From Tamarix chinensis (taxonomy: Eukaryota > Streptophyta > Magnoliopsida > Caryophyllales > Tamaricaceae), in the NCBI GenBank assembly GCA_030549775.1, contig CM060176.1, positions 99,025,303 through 99,089,302 on the forward strand: a stretch of 64,000 nt of DNA. The letters run 5' to 3'. The translations under genes were made by a program, and so were the position numbers. Below the pieces are notes generated by a model. The model did not search any database and was not told the origin of the DNA. It was given only the letters and a program-made list of their open reading frames with translations. Shown here in pieces: positions 51,039 through 62,901 of this stretch (positions within the stretch are counted from its first letter, which is position 1; each line of letters begins with the position of its first letter).

Positions 51039-51949
51039 GGGAGAGATGGAAGAGACAGGGGGGGCACGGAAACCGAAGCCTCAGAGCACGTAACGAGCAC
51101 AACAGTGTCAGCCGCCAGCTGGAAAAAGAAAAAGAAGAAAGAATTAGTGGCACGAAAATCCAAGACCGAGAAGGAAGAAATTTATACCGGTAGAATTTAT
51201 TTTAGATAAAATTAATTTTTATCCGAATAAATTCTTGATCTTTTATTTAAAATTAATTCCGGTTATTTATTTCTCTTATTTTTAATTTATATTTTAGATA
51301 TATATTTCTGTGTAATTAATTCTTTAATTATGGTTGGCTGAATATTTATTGTTAGGGAATGAATTGAAACCCTAGACTATGGTTTGAATTATAATTTTAT
51401 TTTCTTTGTTTCGTGAGATTGTTTCTTGACTCTATGTTAATTGCTATCGTTTATATGTATAATTCTGTCAAGTATAGTTTATTTGGTACATGCCTTGTTC
51501 TGGTTCCTCATAAGTGACAGTATGTAGGATTATTTGACTGCTAGGTGGCCATCTAAATATACTAGAATTTATATGTATAAATTGTAGCTAGGTTAGATAA
51601 CAATTCACCTAATCGTTTTGTGATTCTAACCGAAGTGGTAAAACGTTTCGATACATGTGGGTCAAGAAAAGGAAATACAGCTAGACATGCTTTTTGTACT
51701 AGTATGGGTACTTAGATTGACAGCCTTCCACTTACACTTAATGCATTAAATCTAGTTAAATATAGGAGCCGCTTGTTGCTGCTATACTGCTAGTATTTAA
51801 TAGGGTTAATATTGGCGCTTTGTCGTATTAATTAATTAAGGGAAGTAATATAAGGTGTATGGACCTACTTTTGGTGTGCAACTTGGTCGATCTTTTTCTC
51901 ACGATTAAAAGATGACTTAGAAATAAATATTATATTACGACCTAATCTA

Positions 51950-53459
51950 GTAGTGGATTTTTATTTCCCTAACATATTTCTCATATCTGCGGGTTTCCCA
52001 TCATTTTCATTATTTTCTTTTCTTTTCTTTTTCTCCATTCTCCCACATGATTCTTCTCCTTTTATTTCTCATAGTGTTCTCTACTCATCTCCCATTTCCT
52101 TGTTAGTTTCACACAAAAATATCATACCTTATGATTTTACTATTTATGCACCTTGATAAGTTTTTCTAAATATCTAATCTTCTCCCTCTACTTGGTTATA
52201 TCTCTTCCACCTCACCTTTTCCATCTCTTAACCCTCTCTTCATCCTCCTTTGGCTGACACATTTCTCCCCCACCTTGGCCAACATTTTTGACACCTTGCA
52301 CGGTTGACCACCACTACAACCACCACAAGTTCACTATTTTTCTTCCTCCACTTCTCTTCCTTCTTATTTGATTATTTTCTTCTCCTTTCCATGGGCTATC
52401 TCTTCTCTTTTATCCTCTTCATTATTGAAACATTGTCTCCAATTTTCTGCCATGGATGAGTTTGGTTTATCTTCTAAAACTTATGGATAATATCTCCTTT
52501 TGTCCTCTTTAATTCTATGTGCTTTGATATGGTTGCTATGTGATTAATTTTGTTAATCTTTTCATGTGTTTTCTTAGGTTAATGCAGGATTTTGGAAGAT
52601 TAGGTTTGATCTTTGAATCTTTTTTTAATTAAGTACTTAGGTTTTAGTAATATCTCTTTACTTCATATAAGCATGTTTAATTTGGTGAAATTGATGGATT
52701 TATACCATGATTTGTGGATTTGAGTTTTTGGTCTAATTTGGGGCCTTTTGATTCTTTTGGTAACTTGTTAAATTGATGGTACCATGTTAAAATTGGTAAT
52801 TAATAGATTAATTTTGATGGATAAAATTTTATGATTTAATGATCCTATGTATGAGCTGTTTTTGGTAGAAAATTTGGATGGTATAAGTGTTGTTGATCCT
52901 TTGAATGTTTTATGAAATTGATTATACCATATTATAGGTTGAAATTTGTAAATTATTTTTCATATGTTTTGATTGGGTTACGTTTCTAATTTTTGGTTGA
53001 AATTCATGTTGGTTTAGTTTACGTTTTTCGTGTTGTTTAGAATATTTAAAGTATTTTTAGCTAATAATGTCTTAATTATCCTTAATAGGATTTAATTTTT
53101 TAATAATTGTATTTTTGGAGATAATTTATGAGAATATGACCAAAAAACCCTCAAAAGGCTTTAGTGGATTTGTAGAGTCAATGGTTGACCACAACCTTTG
53201 ACATATGACCACAACATTTGACATTTGACCAATTTATCCTCATGCATAGTATATTTTGATGAATAGTAAATCACAGTAATAAATTATATTTTAATTTTAA
53301 GATTCTTGATATTAAATATCATTTTTGGCAGTAAATGTATAGTATTTTTATAAATAGTAATTTTATAAAAAAATTGATGCAGGACCTTGTTTTGACTTAT
53401 TTAAGCTAATTTTATTTGTGGCTTTTTCTACTTTTGGTCATAACATCAAAAGGTAGTTT
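51950..53459 (+). repeat. Plus-oriented long-LTR-like fragment
   Basis: A pyrimidine-rich block (51990-52440) is followed by AT-rich DNA. The 53100-53450 part reads as the inverse of 22440-22740, within the minus-oriented fragments of the left flank. It is cut at 53460 by a minus-oriented LTR start. No gene is seen. Confidence 0.4.
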
Positions 53460-55083
53460 TGTAACACCACTATTTTTGAAACCAAAAACTCATTGAAAAG
53501 TATATATGGAAGCTAAATATAATGAAGGCATCACCACCACATCTAGTGTAAATAGACACCATAGTCCCGCTCATACTAAATTCTAAGGCTAAGTAAAATA
53601 ATAAAACACATAAAACATATTTATTAATTCAAATCAACTGAACTGAAAATGTTACTACAATTGAAACCATGAAAAGTGTACACTATTATTAATATTAGAA
53701 ATGAAACTCTGAAAGTCACTGCCACTCTCACTCTTTCCCATCATGTATGCCATCAACACCTTGAGCATATTCATACACAACCTGTACTAGATCATTTGCT
53801 CACCATATACAACTCCATTTAAGACATGTAATAAGTCAGGTAGGGAAAAAACTAAGTAACACATAAATATGAAAGAATAATATTGTATGTTCACATTTAT
53901 ATAAGCATATAAATCATGTACATACACTTGAATCACATAAAAAATTCAACCGATTATTAATCTTTATTTAAGTGATCATGATATCCAAATTCTAAGTGGA
54001 TAAACCAACTAGGGGGTCACCTGGCAAATCAAAGTGTGAAAGCCTACCACCAACTATAGGAGGAATATAAATCACACCTGGGTAATCCCAGTGGATATAG
54101 TCTAAAAGGGATAATAAAACTTCGAACTTACACCAATCATAGGAGGAATATAAATCACACTTGAGTCATCTCAGTGAACATAGTCCAAATAGGATAACAA
54201 AAATCTGAAAGCCTACCACCTCGTTCATTCCATCCGTAAGAATGCACAACCTCTAATAGGGTTTGGAGAAACCTGTAGAGTATATGAGGAGCCTTAACCA
54301 AAACTGTCTGACAATTAAATAAATATCCATAAAAGAAAAGAGAAAGGTTATTGCCGATTCCCAACTTCACAAGACCAAACCTATAGGATCTAGATCCCAC
54401 TTTATATTCCACTTTAAGTTATGGTATTTTAATTAAGTGTGGTCAATCAAGATTACACAATACACCGTATTATATCCAATTTACCCACATTTTGTGTTGT
54501 GTATTTTCTCAAAATTAAATAGAAACATACTGTGCTTAGGCCACCATTCTATTTTCACAACACTAGAATAATAAAAATTATCCAAACCAACACTTAAAAA
54601 CAAAAGGGATAAAAATAATTCAAACCTGGTTAAAATATCCTAGAATTTAATTATGCGCGCACATAATTAACAAAAACATACTTTAACTGTATAAAGTATT
54701 AACCTTGTAACATATTTCATATAAAGGAATCAATTTTATAAAATCAACTTTTTATAACCTTATTATATATATATCACACCTATAAAATTACAATATTTAC
54801 ATTAAATCAATAAAGAACCCACATTTATATTAAATTTATAATACAAATAAAATATCATCTAAGGGGCCTAAATATACAAAATTATATATGTCCACATAAG
54901 ATCACATATCCCGATAAGACCATTTATCTAACAAGTGCATAATTAAAGTATGCATGAACACACATTCACACATATATCTACATATATAAGTTAAAAATAA
55001 TGTTACCTATAAAGTAATCAACAAAACACCACATTTTTGGCCTAATCGTCACAAATCGCTTATTTTTTTTTTCAAAATTTCCC
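53460..55083 (-). repeat. Minus-oriented long-LTR fragment
   Basis: Starts TGTAACACCACTATTTTTG at 53460 and carries the family's 'accaccacatctagtgtaaa...attctaaggctaag' block. Short direct repeats follow, such as 'ataggaggaatataaatcacac' at about 54056 and 54138. The right end is not recognised; it is bounded by the LTR of the next element. Confidence 0.5.
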
Positions 55084-55617
55084 TGGAAGGTTCTAGAATT
55101 TATTAGAGTTGTATAGACTCTAATAGAATTGCGTAGAGGTATCAAGAAAGGTATGGCTCCTTATATAAATATCTAGATATTTCTTAGAATGGTGTGTAAC
55201 TCTCTAGAATCCCAAATGTTAGAAAGATCATGAAGGGATCTAGAAGAGTATTCCAAAATATCTAGTAATTTAGAAGGGTCTATAGAAATATACAAGGGTT
55301 GAGGAAGATCTAGAACCTTCTACCAAAGGGGGAAAAGGGAGGGGGCCTCAACTATAAATATAGGATCACCCCATTTGCTCCCACCATATCCCAAGTTATA
55401 AGCTCTCTTCTCTCTCATCAATAAAGTGTTCTCTTCTTACACACAAACAATCTCTCACTCTTTCTAAGTCTTCTAAGATCTCCAAGTGTTCTTACTCATC
55501 CTTAAAGGCTTGGTAATAGCCTTAGTATTGGAAAGGATAACTTAGTGAGCACTAAAGGAGTTGTGCTTCTAAGTGCTGCACGGGAAAGACTGAGGTGAAA
55601 TAAGTCACCCTGTGACA
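55084..55617 (+). repeat. 5' LTR of the third element
   Basis: TATAAATA at 55353-55360 and 'caataaag' at about 55420 mark U3/R, and CCCTGTGACA at 55608-55617 marks the end just before the primer site. Tandem 'tctagaa' wording fills U3. The left border is approximate. Confidence 0.65.
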
Positions 55618-55619
55618 CG

Positions 55620-55631
55620 TGGTATCAGGTC
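55620..55631 (+). other. Primer binding site of the third element
   Basis: TGGTATCAGGTC, close to the tRNA-iMet complement, lies 2 nt after the LTR end. Confidence 0.7.
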
Positions 55632-57660
55632 GTAGTTAAGAGGAAGCTTTGGTTACAAGGGATCGTAGCCATGGCAAACGACGAGTTGGAAAAGAACCCA
55701 AGCGAGATAACCGTCTCTATGGAGACTCGTGGTAGGGAACATGAGAATAAGAATAAGGGTTTCACCAAGGTTAAGTCGGTGTCTAAGGAATGACTCTCTT
55801 CGCTTGAAGAAAGGATTATTTGGGTGGAGAAAGGATGGATGAGTCAGTAGAGAGACTCTTGGTGAAGATATTCGTGGGAAATTTGTTGGTAGAATCAACC
55901 TCTTGTTGGAGGAATTCTATATGGATATTGGAACCTTAAGGGAAGAGTTTGGGACCCTTAGGATAGAGCATGTTGTGTTGAGAAGGGATCACAACCAAGG
56001 AAGGAATGTCAGTGACGTTGGAGGATCAAGGGTCCAAGGCCCCAAGCCACCCAAGTATGTAGGTAAGTGCAACGCTAAAGAAATTAATAATTTTATCTGG
56101 ATGGTAGAAAGATATATGTGTCGTGTAGGTATGGATGATGATGCCGATAAGATTGATACCGTCACACTTTATGAAATACCCCAAAACCCTAATTTAAGAA
56201 ATTACATTAAAATAGGGATTTATTAGTAAAATTGATTAAATAAATTATGTTATTAAAATAAGGGAAACTATTTAAGGTAAAATTAAGAGGAAAATAATAA
56301 ATAATTTAATTAAAAAAATAGGGTGTTTTGCTAATTAAAATGAAATTTAGGAAAACTTATTCAAAATATCCTAAATTAATCTAAAAAGGAAATTTAATTG
56401 TTATTTTACTAAATATTATTATTTTAAATATTCAAAAATTCTAAAGTATTCTAAATATCCCAACCTACCTATTTTCCCTTTTTTCCTTTTTCCTTTTTCT
56501 CTTTCCTTTTTCTTTCCTTTCTCTCATTGCTCCTTTTTTTTTCTTTTTCCTTCTTCCCTTTGATTGGGCCAACCCTCGCGGCCCAAACCCCCTCTTCCTT
56601 CTTCTACGCGGCCCAGCTCACAAAACCTTTTTTTCCCTCCGCCTGCTCGCCCACCAGTTCCCTTTCTTTTTTTTTCTTTCCCCTAGACTGACCGACCCAA
56701 CTCCTTTCTGTCCCCCTTCCTTCTTCCTCGACCCCGACCTGTAGATCACCACCTGCCACCACCCCGTACGCTAACAACCAGCCACTACACGCTAGCCTGC
56801 CACCTCCCCTTTATTCCCTATCCTTTTCCGACCCCAACAACCCCCCGTACCTCCTCACACGTGCCCTCCTTTCTCTCCTTTTCCTCTCCCCCGACCAAAC
56901 AACACCTGCAATTGCAGGCCTATACCGGCCTGCTATAGTTGGCTGGCGACCTGCCACACCTACTCACTCTATTCCTCTTCCCCCTTTGTTGTTTCCACCC
57001 CTCAATTGCCTATAAATACCCCCAATTGACCCATTAATTTGACTTATTTTCCTTTCGGAGAAAATTACCCCCTTGCGCCACCACTTGTTCAGACAACTCC
57101 ACAGCCACCGTCGTCCAGCGCTGCCACCCGAACCACCTACCAAACTACTCCCTGCATCATCCTCCACTGAACCACACATCTCACCACCTCTAATTCTTCT
57201 TGCATGAGCCGCCACAACCGTGCAAAGTTGGCCCCTCGATCTGCCACTTTGCACCCAACTCCGCCTTTCATGCTACCATGTACCATCATTCCCAACGTAG
57301 CCACCACTCTCCCTAACTTCCAAAACACACACCTAAGCCTCCTCTACCTTCTCCTACCTTCCTTTCTCCCTACCTCCCTGCCTCCCTCTCCTTCACCCTT
57401 CCCCCTCCACCACCTTCGGCCACCACACTAACCGTCGCCTACGCCGCCCCTTTGGCTGTGCCACCACCATCATTCCAACCCTCTCAACCCAGAGCATCCA
57501 CCACCACCACAACCACCTTCTCACTCCCCCTATTCTAGCTTCTAAACTCACCTTTTCAACTTCTCTTCCTCCTCCACCTATTTCACCACCACTTCTAGGT
57601 TGTACCCTAACCTCCACAACCCTTAAATATTATTAATGTAATTGTTATCATTTTATTAGT

Positions 57661-57669
57661 ATTAATAGA

Positions 57670-57704
<35 letters not shown>

Positions 57705-57718
57705 TATCATTATCAATA

Positions 57719-57756
<38 letters not shown>

Positions 57757-57841
57757 GTTGTTGTTGTTAGTATTATTATGACTCTAGTATTATTATTATT
57801 ATTATGAATATTCAAACCATTATTATTAGTATTATTACGAT

Positions 57842-57882
<41 letters not shown>

Positions 57883-58241
57883 TTATTAACTTGGGATCTA
57901 TTATTACTAATGCTAATATTAACATGATTATTTGAATCCTATAATTATTATTACTAAGATTTGAAGTATTATCACCATTAGTATTACTACTACTACTACT
58001 AATCTTGGCCCTATTACTACTAATGTTACTATTATTATGATTATTAGAACCCTTATCATTATTATTATTAAGGTTCAAACTATTACTAATATTAATATTA
58101 TCACTATTATTTTTTTTATCATCATCATTATTATTATTATTATCACTAATATTACTATTACTACTAGTACTAATATTATTGTTGTTGTTGTTGTTATTAT
58201 TATTATTATTAGTATCATTATTTTCACTATTTTAGTATTCC

Positions 58242-58293
<52 letters not shown>

Positions 58294-58350
58294 TAGGTTA
58301 TTACTAGTATTATCACTATTATCATCATCATCATCATCATTATTATCAAT
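57661..58350. repeat. Trinucleotide arrays (ATT, GTT, ACT, ATC)
   Basis: Interrupted runs of TTA/ATT (57672-57760), TGT (57757-57770), CTA (57843-57882), TTG (58179-58195), TTA (58240-58290) and ATC (58320-58340) lie in the middle of the solo LTR. The frames at 57812-58078, 58037-58429 and 58075-58401 are artefacts of this composition. Confidence 0.9.
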
Positions 58351-59649
58351 ATTAAAGCCATTATCCTTAGATATTTCTAATAGCACTTTAACATGGACCA
58401 ATATAACTACTAAGACCTATTTTGACTAGTACTAGTATGATTAGCTACCTAAAGAATAATACCCTTATTTTTACTTATAAAGCTACTACTATTATTAGTA
58501 ACCCTATTATTAGGCCATGATAAGGGTAGGTAGGAAATATTGATTATTTTGGTAAGAGGAAATTAACCCTTAGTATTTTCCTCTTATAGGTGAATCAAGC
58601 TAAAACCCTAAGGAGGCGTAGGAGCGTTCTCAAAGCTCGATGTCATAATAGGTAAGGATGTAGTTAAGGCCGCTTGTGTGTATTATGTGCCTTATATGCC
58701 ATGTGTTGTATTATGTTGTGTACCTTATATTATTATGAATGCTTACTTATATCACAACGTAGAGTTAAGGTATGCTTATGTGACTTCCTTATGGAATGTG
58801 TAAAATGATGTGTATGTTGTGCTTGTGGTATTATGTGATGTGACCCTCTAGGACATGCATACTAGGATGGTTTAATGAGATGGTATAGGGTGAAAGGATA
58901 AAAAGGGGAAAGGGGGGAATGAGTTGAATTAAGGGAAATGAGAATGACTTAATTATCTCATGACCCATGAGGGGACAAATAAAAGGGAAATATGGAAAAA
59001 ATAAGAGAGTGGAGTGAATATTGCATAGGGAAGTCTAGGATTTGCATGGGGATGATCCTTATGTATAAAAAGTTTCCTTGGGGTGTAAGTAAGGTGAGGG
59101 AAGCATTGTTTGGGTGATTGGAGTCCTTGGGTAGAAAATAACACGTAGGTTGGTATAAGGGTGTATAGGAAACTTGGTTAGGGTTTGGGGTGGCCAACAA
59201 GGGTTTCATGGTAACATGTGTAAAATGGAAAGTAAGTTGAAATGTTTGGGGCTGAATTTAGGTGAGAGGATGAGTTGGGGATAAAGGAGTATGAGTTGTG
59301 TGGGTTAGAGGAAGGATGGGTCGTATAGGCCAAATTAGGGTTTTTGAGGGAAACCCTAGAGGGCGATAGGGAGTTCTCCTTAGATGGTATAAGGAAGTGG
59401 GCCTCGACCCACACACTTAGAAGTTGGGTATTCGTGATAAGTAAGGAGAAGAGGGAAATGATTTTTGGATGTGTTGGGAGGCATAGGAGTCCCAAGACAT
59501 GGGACGAGCCTTCTCAAGGGAATGGGAGTAGACAGATTGTGTGAACGAGTAGTCCCAAAGAACATGCATGTCTAGGGTGAAAAACATATATTGAATAAGA
59601 CATAGTTAAGATACTAATTATTTAAAGCAAAAGATTATTGAGCCAGGTC

Positions 59650-60000
59650 CAGATCGATCCACCAGCATAATAGTGGCTAAGTGCCGGGGTGCCCTTGAGA
59701 CTGATCCATTTGTATATAATAGTGGTCAGGTGCATACTGTCCTGCAAGTTTCTAATCCACCGGCTATAATAGTGAGGGATTTTGAGCTCAATAAACCAAA
59801 TCTTAAGTTATGGTAAGACATGGAAAAGACACTAAGTACTTATAGTGAAACACCATGAGAGTCGGGGCCAGACCGATCCACCGACATAATAGTGGCTAGG
59901 AGCATCTTGCCTTGAAAACCGATCCACCAACATATAATAGTGATTAGGTGCGTTTTTCCCTATACGTTTCTGATCCATCGGCTATAATAGTAGGGTTCCC
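59650..60000 (+). repeat. Two copies of a 218-bp unit, each with three CCAC/GTGG modules
   Basis: Module starts (gatcc or aatcc) are at 59656, 59703, 59754 and again at 59875, 59921, 59972, so the spacing of 47 and 51 bp repeats (46 and 51) with an overall period of about 218. Each module reads roughly GATCCACCGGCATAATAGTGG, with CCAC and GTGG as inverted arms around about 10 nt. Confidence 0.8.
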
Positions 60001-61399
60001 GTACTTGCATGGACTTATAAAAAGCATTGTGTGAAATGAGTATATTAACTAGAGATCTAATGAATGAGTTTAATCGGACTATAATACGGCCTCTACCATT
60101 TGCTTTACTTATATGCTTATCTGTATGATCATGCTTGTATTATATGCTTTCTATATATAGCCTTAGTTGCATGGTTACCTTGCTCATTACATAGCATAAT
60201 GACCACCCGTTTCATGGGTGCTACTCATTTCCACGAGCATAGGGCCCTGTTGAGTTTGTACAGGCAGGAGATGCCATATTCGATGCCTATGATACTTATG
60301 AGGCATCAGACCGGGCTGAGAGTTGAGCTTTGGACTTAGCCTAAGGACCGAGAGTGATATTAGCCGGATTCTCTTTTACTATTTATGTACCATTTTATTT
60401 TGGTTTTGATATATTGTATTGTATCTTTTATCCCCTTGGGAACTCTAATCATGCACTCTATTGGGTTGTAGTAACTTTTTAATGCACACTCTAATTTCCG
60501 TGTTATGAACATTTCAGTTTTTATGTGTGTCCTTGTTTTAAATTTGACTAATGTTTAGTGATAACTTTTCTTATCCTTGTGGTTAGTACGAGACTGGCCA
60601 GGGGCTGTGCTTGTACTAATCATGGCGGTATCACCCCTATGCTTGTATTTGTTTGTTAAAAAAAATTTTTTAACTGTAAATTTTGAGGGTATTACACTCT
60701 ACCTTGAGCACAATGCTATGCTATGGTGGAAACGCCATAACGATGTGATTGAAAGGAGTATGGTAACTATCGATACATGGGAGGAATTCAAGAGAGATAT
60801 TAAGGCCCAATTCTATCCCATGAACGTGGAGGAGGATATGGTTAAGAAGCTTAAAGAAAACTGGTACTATCAAGGACTATGTCAAAGAGTATAGCTCCTT
60901 GATGCTTGAGACACTTGATATGTCATAAAAGAACTAACTCCTCTACTTCATGGATGGGTTACAAACTTGATCGGAGCAAGAGTTAAGGCATCATAATGTC
61001 CAAGACCTTGCTTCAACCATAAGGGAGGCGGAGTCCCTCATCGAGTTTAGGAAGGAGAAGAAGGATACGCCAAAGAAGGTTGACCTATAAAAAGGTGGGA
61101 GAGAGAAACCACACAAGGAAGGAGACCTACCCAAGTGGAAGGGAAAGCATGAAGGGGGTAAGGACCACTCCAAGAAAATAACTTGCTTTATCTATCAAGG
61201 GGATCACATGTCCTTCAACTGTCCCAAGAGAAAGCAATTAAATGCCCTTATTAGTTCCCTTGGAGAAGAAGGGATATCCGATGAGAAGGAGGTACAAATG
61301 GGTCCGATGTGCTTCCTAACCTCACTCAAGGCTAGGACTAAAGAGGAACCCAAGGTGATGGCCAAGGATATGGAGGTTCCAAGGGAATCAAAAGGCTTG

Positions 61400-61678
61400 G
61401 TTTATGTTGAAGCCAAAGTCAATGGCAGATACACGGATGCGTTAGTGGACATAGGAGCCATTCACAACTTTGTTACTGAAGGGGAAACCACAAGACTTGG
61501 GATTTGGTATGCCAAGGAAATGGGATGGATGAAGGCCATTAACTCAGATTCAAGGCCAATCCTTGGTATCGCTCGAGGGGTACCCATTTGGATAGCCGAA
61601 TGGGAATGCATGGTGGATTTGATGGTGGTACCCATGGACAAATTCAAAATGATGCTTGGAATGGAGTTCATTAATTAG
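61400..61678 (+). pseudogene. Aspartic protease relic of the third element
   Basis: 'ALVDIGAIHNFV' at about 61438-61473 corresponds to the D-T/S-G-A active site with DIG in place of DTG. 'MVVPMDKFKMMLGMEFI' near 61620-61675 matches the usual C-terminal part. It ends at a TAG at 61676. Confidence 0.78.
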
Positions 61679-61750
61679 GCATGCCATGCTAACACCATGC
61701 ATATATCTAAAGGGAATGAATCCTATGTTGTGCCCCTAGTATGAGAAAAG

Positions 61751-62901
61751 ATGGAGTTTAAGATGTTGTCAGCCATGCAAGTATCTAAGAGACTCAAGAA
61801 GTGTGAGGTCACACTCTTGGCCATAGTGAAGGAAGAATCCTCACCCGTTATATTAGAGGCGCCTGTGGAGAATAAGGGAGTCCTCAAGCAATTCGAGGAC
61901 GTGATGTCGCCCGAGTTTCCAAAGAATCTCCCACATCAGAGGGAGGTAGATCATGTGATTGAGCTAGAGTTAGGTGCCAAGCCACCAACCATGGGTCCTT
62001 ATAGGATGGCCCCACCAAAATTAGAGGAGTTGAGGAAGCAACTCATACAACTATTGGATGTGGGATTCATAAGGCTATATAAAGCCCCGTTTGGTGACCC
62101 AGTATTGTTCCAGAGGAAGCATGATGGAAGCCTATGAATGTGCATAAATTATGGGGCACTAAATAAGGTGACCATAAAGAACAGGTACCTAATCCTGTTG
62201 GTGGCAGACTTATTTGATAAGCTTGGGAAAACCCGATGGTTCTCCAAGCTGGACTTGAGGTTGGGATACTGGCAAGTCTACATAGCCAAAGGAGATAAGG
62301 CCACAACTACATATGTGACTAGGTACGGATCTTATGGGTTCTTGGTTATGTCCTTTGGTCTCACAAATGCATATGCTATGTTTTGTACTTTGATGAACAA
62401 GATGTTCCACCCCTTCTTGGACAAGTTCGTGGTGGTGTACTTGGATGATATCGTAGTATACAGTGAGACCTTAGGTGAACATGTTGAACACCTAAAGTAT
62501 ATTTTCCAAGTACTTAATGAAAATGAGCTCTTTGTAAAGTTGGAGAAGTGCTCATTTGCTTAGGAGGAGGTAATATTCTTGGAGCATAAGATCATGAAAG
62601 GGAAGATCTCGATGGATGAGCCAAGTTGCTGGCTATCACGGAGTGGGAACCACCTAAGGGTGTGTCAGAGCTAAGGTCTTTTTCTGGTCTCATTAAATAT
62701 TATCGACGGTTCATTATGGGGTATTCAAGAAGGGTCATACCCTTGACCAACTTGCTTAAAAAGAAGGTCACATGGGAATGGACAAAGGAATGCCAAAGGG
62801 CCTTCAAGTATCTTAAGCAAGCTGTGACAGAAGAGCCAGTCTTAGCTCTTCCCAATTATTTAGAGCAGCTTGAGGTACACACATATGCATTGGATTTTTC
62901 T
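61751..62901 (+). pseudogene. Reverse transcriptase and truncated RNase H relic
   Basis: 'MAPPKLEELRKQL' near 62006-62044, then 'FSKLDLRLGYWQV' at 62240-62280, 'MSFGLTNA' at about 62349-62372 and an intact 'YLDD' at 62438-62449 followed by 'IVVYS'. 'LRSFSGLIKYYRRFI' marks the RT/RNase H connection (62671-62715). RNase H begins with 'HTYALDFS', where families have T-D-A-S, so the first catalytic Asp is Tyr. The frame stops at the LTR insertion at 62902. Stops at 62136 and 62561 also interrupt it. Confidence 0.85.

Larger units (their letters stand above)
56172..60696 (+). mobile_element. Solo long LTR, 4525 bp, plus orientation, in gag
   Basis: Starts TGAAATACCCC (56172) and ends GAGGGTATTACA (60696). 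It is flanked by CTTTA (56167-56171) and CTCTA (60697-60701), a 4-of-5 target duplication, and gag coding wording continues across it. Order: AT-rich U3 start, pyrimidine-rich zone (56460-57600) with a TATA-like TATAAATA at 57011-57018, trinucleotide arrays, 'ggcgtaggagcgttctc' region, palindromic modules (59650-60000), then the 3' end. No gag or pol trace inside. This is the best reference copy of the family in the window. Confidence 0.8.
55671..61240 (+). pseudogene. gag relic split by a solo LTR
   Basis: An ATG at 55671 opens a Lys/Glu-rich N-terminus with early stops. 'KPPKYVGKCNAKEINNFIWMVERYM' lies at 56044-56120, followed by a break at 56171. Gag resumes at 60697 with 'MLWWKRH' (about 60720), 'FKRDIKAQFYP' (about 60785-60820), a Lys-rich linker and a degenerate zinc knuckle 'CFIYQGDHMSFNCPK' (61183-61230), in which the second Cys of CX2CX4HX4C is Tyr. 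Stops after 60890 break the frame. Confidence 0.82.
55084..62901 (+). mobile_element. Third Ty3/gypsy element, split and 3' truncated
   Basis: A 5' LTR, a tRNA-iMet primer site and gag-pol relics are present. Gag is split at 56171/60697 by a 4525-bp solo LTR, and the element stops in RNase H at 62901 where another long LTR begins. The rest of pol and the 3' LTR are missing or beyond the window. The start at 55084 is an estimate. Confidence 0.82.

Noticed and set aside
57812..58429. Frames rich in Ile, Asn and Leu
   Set aside because: Produced by TTA/ATC trinucleotide arrays inside a solo LTR; no domain or start context.
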